In this document: piece by piece, positions 1-5,664 of the stretch
Position numbering within the stretch: position 1 is the stretch's first letter
Layout: the number at the start of each line of letters is the position of its first letter
Origin: Planctomycetota bacterium
GTDB taxonomy: Bacteria > Planctomycetota > Brocadiia > SM23-32
Assembly (NCBI GenBank): GCA_018334735.1
Contig: JAGXLK010000149.1
Span: 1-6,363 of the forward strand
DNA length: 6,363 nucleotides
Direction: 5' to 3'
Notes under the pieces: generated by a model
What the model was told of the DNA's origin: nothing
Database searches by the model: none
The model's input: only the letters and a program-made list of their open reading frames with translations
Translations under genes and position numbers: made by a program

Positions 1-456
1 GGGGAAATTACGAGCATCGGCCACTTCTTTGAGCGGTGCCATTTCTTCAGTGGGCAAATCCGGGATGGTTGCGCCATCCAATCCAGCTTCACAAGCACGA
101 TCCCGAAATGTTTCAAAGCCCAGGCGGTAAACGATGCTATAGGAAACCATGGCGACAATAGGTATTTCTGACTCTTCTCGCACCGATTTGACCAATTCAA
201 AAATTTCATCCGTCTTCTGACCCTTTTCGAGGACACGGGTATAAGACGCCTGTATTGTTGGTCCGTCGGCAATGGGATCGGAAAACGGGAAACCAAGTTC
301 TATTAAGTCCGCTCCCGCTTTCTCCGCAGCCAGAATCAGCTTTTTGGTGGTCTGCAGGTCCGGATCCCCGGCAGTCAGGAAAGGGATGAAAGCCGCCTGA
401 TCATCCTTTTGAAGATGACCAAACTTTGCATCAATTCGATTGGCATCGCTGTTCAT
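1..456 (-). CDS. trpA: Tryptophan synthase alpha subunit, partial (C-terminus beyond left edge)
   Basis: TrpA cleaves indole-3-glycerol phosphate to indole and glyceraldehyde 3-phosphate and passes indole through a tunnel to TrpB in the cytoplasmic alpha2-beta2 complex. Only residues 1-152 of about 265 are present; the frame is open to base 1. The family signature LIELGFPFSDPIADGPTIQ lies at residues 51-69. Glu53 and Asp64 match the catalytic Glu49 and Asp60 of the Salmonella enzyme, and the N-terminal FIPFLTAGDP segment (23-32) is also typical. The phosphate-binding loops of the C-terminal half are outside the window. The ATG at 456-454 is preceded by GGAG (466-463) with a 6-nt spacer, and it follows the trpB stop by 11 nt. 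The two genes are therefore surely co-transcribed and probably translationally linked. Family assignment is very secure. Confidence 0.97.
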   Translation of the reverse strand, partial: MNSDANRIDAKFGHLQKDDQAAFIPFLTAGDPDLQTTKKLILAAEKAGADLIELGFPFSDPIADGPTIQASYTRVLEKGQKTDEIFELVKSVREESEIPIVAMVSYSIVYRLGFETFRDRACEAGLDGATIPDLPTEEMAPLKEVADARNFP

Positions 457-462
457 CAATTT

Positions 463-466
463 CTCC
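463..466 (-). promoter_or_regulatory. Ribosome binding site of trpA
   Basis: GGAG on the minus strand, 6 nt before the trpA ATG, lying in the 11-nt gap after the trpB stop codon. It fixes the trpA start. Confidence 0.75.
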
Positions 467-467
467 G

Positions 468-1652
468 CTACAGATCCAGTCGTTCGGCAACTTCATAGAC
501 GTCCTTATCGCCGCGTCCTGACATGCAAAGGACCACAATTTTATCCTCGGGCAACGAGTCTCCTTTTTTCAACAACCACGCCACAGCGTGCGCGCTCTCG
601 AGCGCCGGGATAATTCCTTCGGATTCCGAACATACTCGAAAAGCGTCCAGCGTCTCTTCGTCAGTGACCGAGGTATATCTGGCTCGACCGGTTTCCTGGA
701 AAAGGCTATGTTCCGGCCCCACACCGGGGTAATCGAGGCCAGCCGCCACCGAATGAACGGGACTCGTCTGCCCGTCCTCATCCTGGAGAACATAACTTTT
801 TGATCCATGAAGTATTCCGGGCTGTCCATGAACCAGCGTCGCAGCATGCTGGCCGAAACCTCCCCCGAGCCCCCCGGCTTCAACACCGACCATTCCGACA
901 CTTTCGTCGTCGGCAAACGGTCGGAACAATCCTATTGAGTTGCTCCCGCCGCCAACACAGGCGACCAGCAAGTCCGGAAGACGGCTTTCTTTTCGCAATA
1001 TTTGTTCCCGAGTTTCTGTCCCTATAACTTTCTGGAACTCGGCCACCATAGCGGGAAAAGGGTGCGGTCCAACCACGCTGCCAATGATATAATGAGTTTC
1101 TTCGAAAGAACCCATCCAATCCCTCATGGCTTCATTTGTTGCATCTTTAAGAGTTCTCGCTCCGGTTTCGACAGGAACAACATTTGTGCCGAGTAATTTC
1201 ATTCGCAAGCAATTGATCCGCTGACGTCGAATGTCTTCGGTTCCCATATAGACATCGCACGGGAGACCAAACATAGCGGCGGCGGTGGCGGTTGCCACAC
1301 CGTGCTGGCCGGCCCCGGTTTCTGCAATGATACGTTCCTTCCCCATCCTGACAGCAAGAAGCACCTGCCCAAGGGTATTGTTAATTTTGTGGGCTCCGGT
1401 GTGGTTAAGATCTTCCCGTTTCAGATAGATTTTCGGCCCGCCAATCCGTTCGGTCAGCCTTTCCGCAAAATAAAGCGGACTCGGCCGGCCAACAAACTCG
1501 CGGAGGTAGTAATTCAATTCCTCCTGGAAGCTCGGATCATCTCGGGCGGTTTCGAATGCCTCGGTCAGTTGCTCCAGTGCTGGAATAAGAGTCTCCGGCA
1601 CAAACCGACCGCCAAACTGACCGTAGTATCCTTTCTGATCAGGCATGGACAT
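468..1652 (-). CDS. trpB: Tryptophan synthase beta subunit
   Basis: TrpB is the PLP enzyme that joins indole, delivered by TrpA, to L-serine to give L-tryptophan. From the ATG at 1652 it is 394 residues, the usual length for the short-chain (TrpB1) family. It starts with the typical [15 protein letters not shown]. The PLP lysine is Lys89 in HTGAHKINN, the catalytic glutamate is Glu111 in AETGAGQHG, and the phosphate-binding loop GGGSN is at 234-238. The C-terminal SGRGDKD (378-384) contains the serine that faces the PLP ring. The frame stays open upstream to a GTG at 1697, which would add 15 residues. I prefer the ATG at 1652 because GAG (1663-1661) sits 8 nt ahead of it and homologues begin near here; a second ATG lies at 1646. 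It is the first gene of its unit and is divergent from the glycosyltransferase at 1820. All key residues are intact. Confidence 0.97.
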   Translation of the reverse strand: MSMPDQKGYYGQFGGRFVPETLIPALEQLTEAFETARDDPSFQEELNYYLREFVGRPSPLYFAERLTERIGGPKIYLKREDLNHTGAHKINNTLGQVLLAVRMGKERIIAETGAGQHGVATATAAAMFGLPCDVYMGTEDIRRQRINCLRMKLLGTNVVPVETGARTLKDATNEAMRDWMGSFEETHYIIGSVVGPHPFPAMVAEFQKVIGTETREQILRKESRLPDLLVACVGGGSNSIGLFRPFADDESVGMVGVEAGGLGGGFGQHAATLVHGQPGILHGSKSYVLQDEDGQTSPVHSVAAGLDYPGVGPEHSLFQETGRARYTSVTDEETLDAFRVCSESEGIIPALESAHAVAWLLKKGDSLPEDKIVVLCMSGRGDKDVYEVAERLDL

Positions 1653-1739
1653 AAATTTTTCTCGTCGTAGTTTTAGTCTAAACCCCTCGATAGGCACAAA
1701 GGGTACGTCAGAGAGGCAAGGAAATCAAGGTAAAGAGCA

Positions 1740-1768
1740 TTGTAAAGTCTCCCGGATCGCTCTAAAAT
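1740..1768 (+). promoter_or_regulatory. Candidate sigma70-type promoter for the glycosyltransferase unit
   Basis: TTGTAA (1740-1745) and TAAAAT (1763-1768) are separated by exactly 17 nt. That is 4 of 6 matches to TTGACA and 5 of 6 to TATAAT, pointing at the gene that starts at 1820. Transcription would begin near 1775, giving a leader of about 45 nt that includes the strong Shine-Dalgarno at 1802. This is read by eye from consensus only. The same gap must also hold the trpBA promoter on the other strand, for which I found no good match. Confidence 0.45.
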
Positions 1769-1801
1769 AAAAATCTGGTAATAGACACTGGCTTCATCTT
1801 C

Positions 1802-1808
1802 AAGGAGG
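1802..1808 (+). promoter_or_regulatory. Strong Shine-Dalgarno deciding a TTG start
   Basis: AAGGAGG lies 11 nt before the TTG at 1820. No in-frame ATG or GTG occurs between it and the conserved first beta strand of the glycosyltransferase, so this site supports the TTG start. The spacer is slightly long. Confidence 0.65.
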
Positions 1809-1819
1809 ACCTCTTCAGT

Positions 1820-2782
1820 TTGACCCGGCGGGCAAACAATCAGGGTTCCACTAAAAATCCCCTCGTTTCAGTGGTGATCCCCTCCTATAACCGGCGAGGA
1901 TTGGTCGGGGAAACCCTTGAAAGCGTTCTGAGTCAGAACTGGCCCGAACTCGAAGTCATTCTCGTCGACGATGGCAGCGATGACGGGACGGCAGCATACG
2001 TGCGGGAACAATTCTCGGATGCAGTTACAATCCATCGCCAAAAAAATCAAGGCCCGTCTATCGCACGCAACACTGGTCTTTGCAAGTCTCATGGCGATTA
2101 CCTGACGACAATGGACTCAGACGATATTATGCCCCCGGAGAGCATTAAATGCCGGATGGAATCTCTCCTGGCTCACCCCAAAGCGAATGCAGCGTACGGG
2201 GGATATATCCATGAACACAAGGATGGAAAATCCGAACAAAAAAAGGTAGCCCCGAAAAGCGAAGATCAGCCGTGGCCAAAAGGTGACCTGCTGTACAAAT
2301 ACGCCCTGGACCCTTTTTTTCGGCATACGGATTTGCTGTTTGAACGCCAACTACTGCCGGAAAATGGCCGTCTTTATCCGCCGAAGATGGCCAAAAATGA
2401 GGACTACATTATGGTCCTTAAAATCCTCGCACGAGCCTGGTGCGTCCCATGTTACAGAAGAACAACCCATCTGCGGGCAGTCGCTGGAGAGGAAAGACTC
2501 AGGTATTGTTACGATCGAATACTTAAAACCGACATTGAGGCTTTTGACAGAGCAATCGCCGAAGATCAGGTGCTTTCCCGCCGGTTGGAACCAATCAGGG
2601 CCAAAATACGGGCCCGCCACTTGATGGGAATCGCAAACGCAGCCCGCAAAATTGGCGACAGCCACAAATTTCGCCAGTATTTCCGCAAAGCCCGAGAAGC
2701 TGATCCAGATTCGGTGCGGGGGTTTAAAGCTTTCCGGCGATACCTGCTCAGCTTTTTTCACTTCAGTCGAAACAAAGGTTGA
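1820..2782 (+). CDS. Family 2 (GT-A) glycosyltransferase
   Basis: Predicted cytoplasmic transferase of a sugar from a nucleotide-sugar donor to a glycan or lipid acceptor; the exact sugars cannot be read. It has 320 residues. The GT-A domain begins with VSVVIPSYNR (16-25), followed by EVILVDDGSDDGT (45-57) and the donor/metal motif DSDD (99-102). NED at 193-195 fits the catalytic-base position of the family. N-terminal residues 1-14 are polar with no signal peptide. The last 100 residues are helical and basic, and include an A..ARKIGD....RQYFRKAREADP stretch (271-296) resembling a single TPR-like repeat, often seen at the end of such enzymes. No transmembrane helix is seen. The start is TTG with AAGGAGG upstream. 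It leads the plus-strand cluster and is divergent from trpBA. A role in surface glycan synthesis is inferred from the second glycosyltransferase and the acetyltransferase downstream. Confidence 0.9.
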   Translation: MTRRANNQGSTKNPLVSVVIPSYNRRGLVGETLESVLSQNWPELEVILVDDGSDDGTAAYVREQFSDAVTIHRQKNQGPSIARNTGLCKSHGDYLTTMDSDDIMPPESIKCRMESLLAHPKANAAYGGYIHEHKDGKSEQKKVAPKSEDQPWPKGDLLYKYALDPFFRHTDLLFERQLLPENGRLYPPKMAKNEDYIMVLKILARAWCVPCYRRTTHLRAVAGEERLRYCYDRILKTDIEAFDRAIAEDQVLSRRLEPIRAKIRARHLMGIANAARKIGDSHKFRQYFRKAREADPDSVRGFKAFRRYLLSFFHFSRNKG

Positions 2783-2806
2783 AGATTTCTGACGCTGCCA
2801 TTCCCA

Positions 2807-2836
2807 TTGACGCATGCATCATAAACCCTATACCAT
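2807..2836 (+). promoter_or_regulatory. Possible internal promoter before the small membrane protein gene
   Basis: TTGACG (2807-2812) is followed after 16 nt by TATACC (2829-2834) or after 18 nt by TACCAT (2831-2836). It lies in the 182-nt gap after the first glycosyltransferase, which is too long for a tight operon junction. The -35 match is 5 of 6; the -10 match is only 4 of 6. A modest dyad, GAAAAC (2891-2896) with GTTTTC (2904-2909), lies downstream but has no T tract and is not called a terminator. Confidence 0.3.
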
Positions 2837-2950
2837 ACTTTCCGCCGTAGCTGATTTCGCGTAACCAATCCACCGGGAAACAGGAGGCTCGAAAACCAAA
2901 AGCGTTTTCTCGCCGTGAAGGGAACATAAAATAATACCCGGGCACGAGGG

Positions 2951-2956
2951 AAGGAG
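2951..2956 (+). promoter_or_regulatory. Ribosome binding site of the small membrane protein
   Basis: AAGGAG lies 8 nt before the ATG at 2965. This near-ideal site is the main reason to believe the short gene is translated. Confidence 0.75.
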
Positions 2957-2964
2957 TAAATCGT

Positions 2965-3258
2965 ATGGAACTTGAACCGAAAGAACGAGCTGTCATTGAA
3001 ACCTATCTGAAAAGAAAAAAAGGGATAGGAAAAGGATGGATATTGATCCTGCTTTTCGGGCTTCTTTTATGCGGACTGGCTATCGTCTATTTGTTTGCGC
3101 TTCCCGATGAAAAATCACAGGCCCTGGTTATACTCCTGGCAAGTTTCGTCGTCGTGGCGCGGGCACTGGACGACCGTCAAAAAGCGATCCTTAGCAGCGC
3201 TATACAAAAATACCACGCGGCTCTCTCCGAAAACCAATCTGAGAATCACCAACAGTAA
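2965..3258 (+). CDS. Small two-helix membrane protein of unknown function
   Basis: A 97-residue protein I do not recognise. It has a charged N-terminus (MELEPKERAVIETYLKRKKG, 1-20), a strongly hydrophobic segment at about 24-46 and a second at about 52-67. These are separated by a short polar turn (PDEKSQ, 47-52), so it should be a helical hairpin. The C-terminal tail (68-97) is polar and helical with a Q/N/S-rich end. Basic residues before the first helix and an acidic turn suggest, by the positive-inside rule, that both termini are cytoplasmic. No cleavable signal peptide or catalytic motif is visible. The ATG has an AAGGAG 8 nt upstream. It is followed within a few tens of nucleotides by the GNAT gene, so the two are probably co-transcribed. 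An accessory or partner role in glycan modification is possible from position only. Confidence 0.8.
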   Translation: MELEPKERAVIETYLKRKKGIGKGWILILLFGLLLCGLAIVYLFALPDEKSQALVILLASFVVVARALDDRQKAILSSAIQKYHAALSENQSENHQQ

Positions 3259-3276
3259 ATGTAAGTGCATCTTGAC

Positions 3277-3283
3277 GAAGGGA
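3277..3283 (+). promoter_or_regulatory. Shine-Dalgarno favouring the TTG start at 3292
   Basis: GAAGGGA ends 8 nt before the TTG at 3292. The earlier in-frame GTG at 3265 has no purine-rich site at a suitable distance. This argues for the shorter acetyltransferase. Confidence 0.5.
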
Positions 3284-3291
3284 TTTTGCTT

Positions 3292-4434
3292 TTGTCAGAA
3301 ACAAATATTATCGGCCCGGAACCGCTCAGGGCACAGTACTATGAAAGCCTGGTCGAAATGCTTGACGCAGTATTTCGCGCTGACAGTAAGCAATCCATGA
3401 GAGAGGATTTCCCGTATTATCTCCGCCCCGACAATTTCCCAAATCTCTGCATCTGCCGCGATAGGGACCGGGTGGTCTCGCATGTCGGCTTTTTGCCGGT
3501 CAAACTCTCGTGTTTTGGATCACTGCTGCGGGTCGGCATGATCGGAGCCGTGGCAACGGATGAGGATTATCGAGGGAAAGGCCTCGCGACGCGCACACTC
3601 CAGTTCGCACTGCAACGTTTTAAAGACGCCGGCGGGGTGTTCCTGATGATCAGTGGCGGACGCGGACTTTACCAGAGAATCGGAGCACGTTCCGTCGGAA
3701 CTTTTCACCAATTCTGCCTCGCTCCCTCTGAACAAAAGAAAAACGATCTGTCCGTCGATAAAATAGGTCCCGATCAGGCACGCATTCTTTCCGAGCTGCA
3801 GCAGCAGAAACCCTACCGCTTCATTCGTCCCCTCGAAGAATGGCAAATGCGGATGGGGAAAAACCGTTGTCAGGGCCATATTTCTGCCTTCTGGCTCGTC
3901 CGCAACAACCAGAAACCATCCGCTTACTTCGTGCTCCCGGAAAACCCGGGAAGCGACGACGATATATGCCCGTTGCGTGAATGGGGCGGAAAGTCAGAAG
4001 ATGTCATCGCCGGTCTGTCCCGCGTCGCGGACACCCGGGGATGTAAGGGAGTTCGCTGGCGACTTTACCCGCATGAAACAAGGGCCAGGGCGGCGCTGAT
4101 GGCCGCCGGTGCCGAGTTCGAAGGTGCCGTCCAGACTCAAGGCAGCATCCGTATCGTAAACTTTGTCAGACTTATCAGTAGTTTGAGCGATTACTTCGCT
4201 GAAAAAATCGGGCAAATTACTACCGACGCGCTTCGGGCAAACTCGTCCGGCGAGACGTTCAAGCTTGAACTCGCCGACGAGAAGCTTGAGATTAACGGTT
4301 GGGGCAACCTGGCAGAATGCCTTTTCAGCGAAGACGCCCCGGCAATCGCTGCTCTCGATGCAGGCCCGCTGAAAAATGTCCTTAACGAACTACTGCCGCT
4401 CCCCTGCCCGCAGTACAATTTTAGCTACACTTAA
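3292..4434 (+). CDS. GNAT-family N-acetyltransferase, long two-part (Eis-like layout)
   Basis: Predicted acyl-CoA-dependent N-acyltransferase; the acceptor is unknown. From the TTG at 3292 it has 380 residues; an in-frame GTG at 3265 would add nine. The N-terminal GNAT domain spans about 40-140. Strand beta4 reads VGMIGAVATDEDYRGKGLATR (81-101), with YRGKGLA (93-99) as the acetyl-CoA pyrophosphate loop. GLYQRIGA (125-132) is the conserved tyrosine-containing end of the fold. The remaining 240 residues are beyond a single GNAT domain. They resemble the second GNAT-like plus sterol-carrier-like half of long Eis-type acetyltransferases, including an end of the type LNELLPLPCPQYNFSY. No membrane segment or signal is seen. 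It sits 33 nt after the small membrane protein and before the WaaE-like gene, so acylation of an amino sugar is an attractive but unproven role. An alternative is acylation of a peptide or small amine. Confidence 0.88.
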   Translation: MSETNIIGPEPLRAQYYESLVEMLDAVFRADSKQSMREDFPYYLRPDNFPNLCICRDRDRVVSHVGFLPVKLSCFGSLLRVGMIGAVATDEDYRGKGLATRTLQFALQRFKDAGGVFLMISGGRGLYQRIGARSVGTFHQFCLAPSEQKKNDLSVDKIGPDQARILSELQQQKPYRFIRPLEEWQMRMGKNRCQGHISAFWLVRNNQKPSAYFVLPENPGSDDDICPLREWGGKSEDVIAGLSRVADTRGCKGVRWRLYPHETRARAALMAAGAEFEGAVQTQGSIRIVNFVRLISSLSDYFAEKIGQITTDALRANSSGETFKLELADEKLEINGWGNLAECLFSEDAPAIAALDAGPLKNVLNELLPLPCPQYNFSYT

Positions 4435-4500
4435 TGAACAAAAAAATCGCATCCTCTAAAAGAACAAAAACCTGCTAAGACCTGGATGTTAATTCGCCGT

Positions 4501-4504
4501 GGAG
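4501..4504 (+). promoter_or_regulatory. Ribosome binding site deciding the WaaE-like start
   Basis: GGAG lies 6 nt before the ATG at 4511. An in-frame GTG at 4499 overlaps this site and is less likely to be the start. Confidence 0.6.
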
Positions 4505-4510
4505 AAAACG

Positions 4511-5290
4511 ATGAGCCCCAGACCGGAAATCTCGGCATTCGTCATAACCTACAACGAAGAAAACAATATTCGTGAATGCCTGGAAAGCGTGGCGTGGGTC
4601 GACGAAATTGTGGTTGTCGACTCTTTCAGCGAGGACCGAACGGTTGAGATCGCAGAACAATACGCTGATCTTATTGAACAGAGACCTTTTCCCGGACACG
4701 TCGACCAGACGCGATACGCTTCGGAACAGACGAGCAAACCGTGGATTCTATGGCTGGATGCCGATGAACGGCTGACCCCGGCTGCGCGCGAAGAAATCGA
4801 GACGTCATTTGAGCAAACAAACACCCCATCTTTTCAGGCTTTCTCTTTTCCCCGAAAAACCTTTTTTATGGGACGTTGGATTCTTCACAGTGGCTGGTAC
4901 CCTCAGCCGAAAATCCGCCTCTGGAACCGTGAACACGGTGAAGTCGTCGGAGAAGAGCCACATCCCAGGGTGAAAGTCGATGGGGAAGCCAAAAAGCTCA
5001 GCGGAGACATCCTCCACTACAGCTACCCGGCCGGTATGAAAGATATGGTCAACACCTCCACAAAATACGCTTCCTATGCTGCTCGCACGCGCCATGAAAA
5101 AGGACGCCACTTCTCGATGCTCAGTCTCCTGCTGAAACCGCCGGGAAATTTTCTTAAAAAATACCTTCTGCAGCTCGGCATACTCGACGGATTCCCCGGC
5201 TTCGCCATCGCCGTCGGGGCCGCATACTACCGCTTTATGCGGGAGGTAATGATGTGGGAGCTCGATCACGGGGAAATAAACAAGGCCTAG
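4511..5290 (+). CDS. WaaE/KdtX-like family 2 glycosyltransferase (LPS core type)
   Basis: A 259-residue glycosyltransferase resembling WaaE (KdtX), which adds a beta-1,4-linked glucose to inner-core heptose on the cytoplasmic face of the inner membrane. Substrate specificity in this organism is inferred, not seen. Landmarks counted from the ATG: SAFVITYNEENNI (8-20), VDEIVVVDSFSEDRT (30-44), the donor/metal motif WLDADERLTP (81-90), FPRKTFFMGRWILHSGWYP (113-131) with KIRLW (134-138), GDILHYSY (165-172), and a hydrophobic LGILDGFPGFAIAVGAAYYRF (222-242) near the end. These are the family's order and length (about 250-260). The hydrophobic C-terminal stretch may bind the membrane surface. It starts 76 nt after the GNAT gene. 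Its TAG stop is the first three bases of a 13-bp inverted-repeat arm, so the repeat supplies the end of the gene. Confidence 0.9.
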   Translation: MSPRPEISAFVITYNEENNIRECLESVAWVDEIVVVDSFSEDRTVEIAEQYADLIEQRPFPGHVDQTRYASEQTSKPWILWLDADERLTPAAREEIETSFEQTNTPSFQAFSFPRKTFFMGRWILHSGWYPQPKIRLWNREHGEVVGEEPHPRVKVDGEAKKLSGDILHYSYPAGMKDMVNTSTKYASYAARTRHEKGRHFSMLSLLLKPPGNFLKKYLLQLGILDGFPGFAIAVGAAYYRFMREVMMWELDHGEINKA

Positions 5291-5389
5291 CCCGGATTTT
5301 ACGGGTAATTGGAAGCCATTCTTGCCCAACCAGGGTAGAATCTTTATGGAAGACCGTTCATAACCCTTCTCAGCCAAAAATCCGGGCTA
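5288..5389. repeat. 102-bp unit with perfect 13-bp terminal inverted repeats
   Basis: TAGCCCGGATTTT (5288-5300) is the exact reverse complement of AAAATCCGGGCTA (5377-5389), with 76 nt between. The interior can form further short stems, for example ATTCT (5318-5322) with AGAAT (5337-5341). The outer TA at both ends could be either part of the repeat or a TA target duplication. The sequence after the right arm is an A run, so this is not a standard terminator for the plus strand, and the minus-strand exit has no T tract either. A miniature transposable element or REP-like palindrome is the best guess. Copy number elsewhere is unknown. Confidence 0.6.
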
Positions 5390-5391
5390 AA

Positions 5392-5584
5392 AAAACGGCG
5401 CACAAATCTGACAACTTACAATCAGTGATCAGCAACAAGGCGAACGCTACGTTGAGAAACAATTGGTTTTAACTGCTTTTTCACAAGGAAGATACAGACA
5501 TCTTGCTGCATAGTAACACTGGCCGGATACTGTGACACTTCTTGTTTTCGTAAGTTCTTACTCCTAAGCGGCATGCGCCGTTTT
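5392..5584. repeat. 193-bp unit bounded by perfect 11-bp inverted repeats
   Basis: AAAACGGCGCA (5392-5402) is the exact reverse complement of TGCGCCGTTTT (5574-5584). It starts only two bases after the previous 102-bp unit. No clear target-site duplication is seen at its edges. It may be a second small element, or the two arms may pair in RNA over a 171-nt loop. Confidence 0.45.
5566..5584 (+). terminator. Weak candidate intrinsic terminator
   Basis: CGGC (5569-5572) and GCCG (5577-5580) pair over the loop ATGC, extended by one GU and two AU pairs, and run directly into TTTT (5581-5584). The stem is short and the T run is only four long, partly used by the stem. It could end the transcript of the glycosyltransferase cluster, but the same bases form the right arm of the 11-bp inverted repeat. 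Confidence 0.3.
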
Positions 5585-5587
5585 ATA

Positions 5588-5615
5588 TAGCCTGCATCCG
5601 TAAAGATGCAGGCTA
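5588..5615. repeat. Strong hairpin, 11-bp perfect stem with 6-nt loop
   Basis: TAGCCTGCATC (5588-5598) pairs perfectly with GATGCAGGCTA (5605-5615) over CGTAAA. Neither strand has a T run after the stem, so it is not an ordinary intrinsic terminator. It ends 36 nt before the Shine-Dalgarno at 5652 and could be a leader hairpin or a REP-like palindrome. Confidence 0.6.
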
Positions 5616-5651
5616 GAACATATTGAGTTCTGAGCTGATGGCTCTTACCAA

Positions 5652-5656
5652 AGGGA
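5652..5656 (+). promoter_or_regulatory. Ribosome binding site of the isomerase-like gene
   Basis: AGGGA, with preceding A residues, lies 8 nt before the ATG at 5665. An in-frame ATG at 5638 lacks a comparable site, so 5665 is preferred. Confidence 0.55.
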
Positions 5657-5664
5657 CAAAAAAT

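Larger units (their letters stand above)
5291..5664. other. 374-nt non-coding gap rich in inverted repeats
   Basis: No frame with a ribosome binding site and plausible protein is visible on either strand; the open frames here are continuations or shadows of the flanking genes. The gap contains two inverted-repeat-bounded units and a strong hairpin (listed separately), a small dyad GTAAG-tt-CTTAC (5550-5561), and AT-richer sequence between 5403 and 5560. A weak plus-strand promoter-like pair, TTGCTG (5503-5508) and GATACT (5526-5531) with 17 nt between, could serve the gene at 5665. Confidence 0.7.

Noticed and set aside
1653..1760. Minus-strand promoter for trpBA, for example TTGATT with TACCCT 17 nt apart
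   Set aside because: The -10 match is only three of six bases, too weak to list as a feature.
2351..2815. Minus-strand open frame of 154 codons opposite the first glycosyltransferase
   Set aside because: Low-complexity shadow coding with no family pattern; the plus-strand frame carries the full GT-A motif series.
2814..2864. Possible 16-codon leader peptide in the gap before the small membrane protein
   Set aside because: It has an ATG but no Shine-Dalgarno, no run of one regulatory amino acid and no following attenuator.
4805..5377. Minus-strand open frame of 190 codons
   Set aside because: Mostly the reverse shadow of the WaaE-like gene, whose motifs are unmistakable on the plus strand.
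5288..5389. Reading the 13-bp inverted repeat as a classical Rho-independent terminator
   Set aside because: The loop is 76 nt and neither strand has a T tract directly after the stem; the plus strand runs into A residues.
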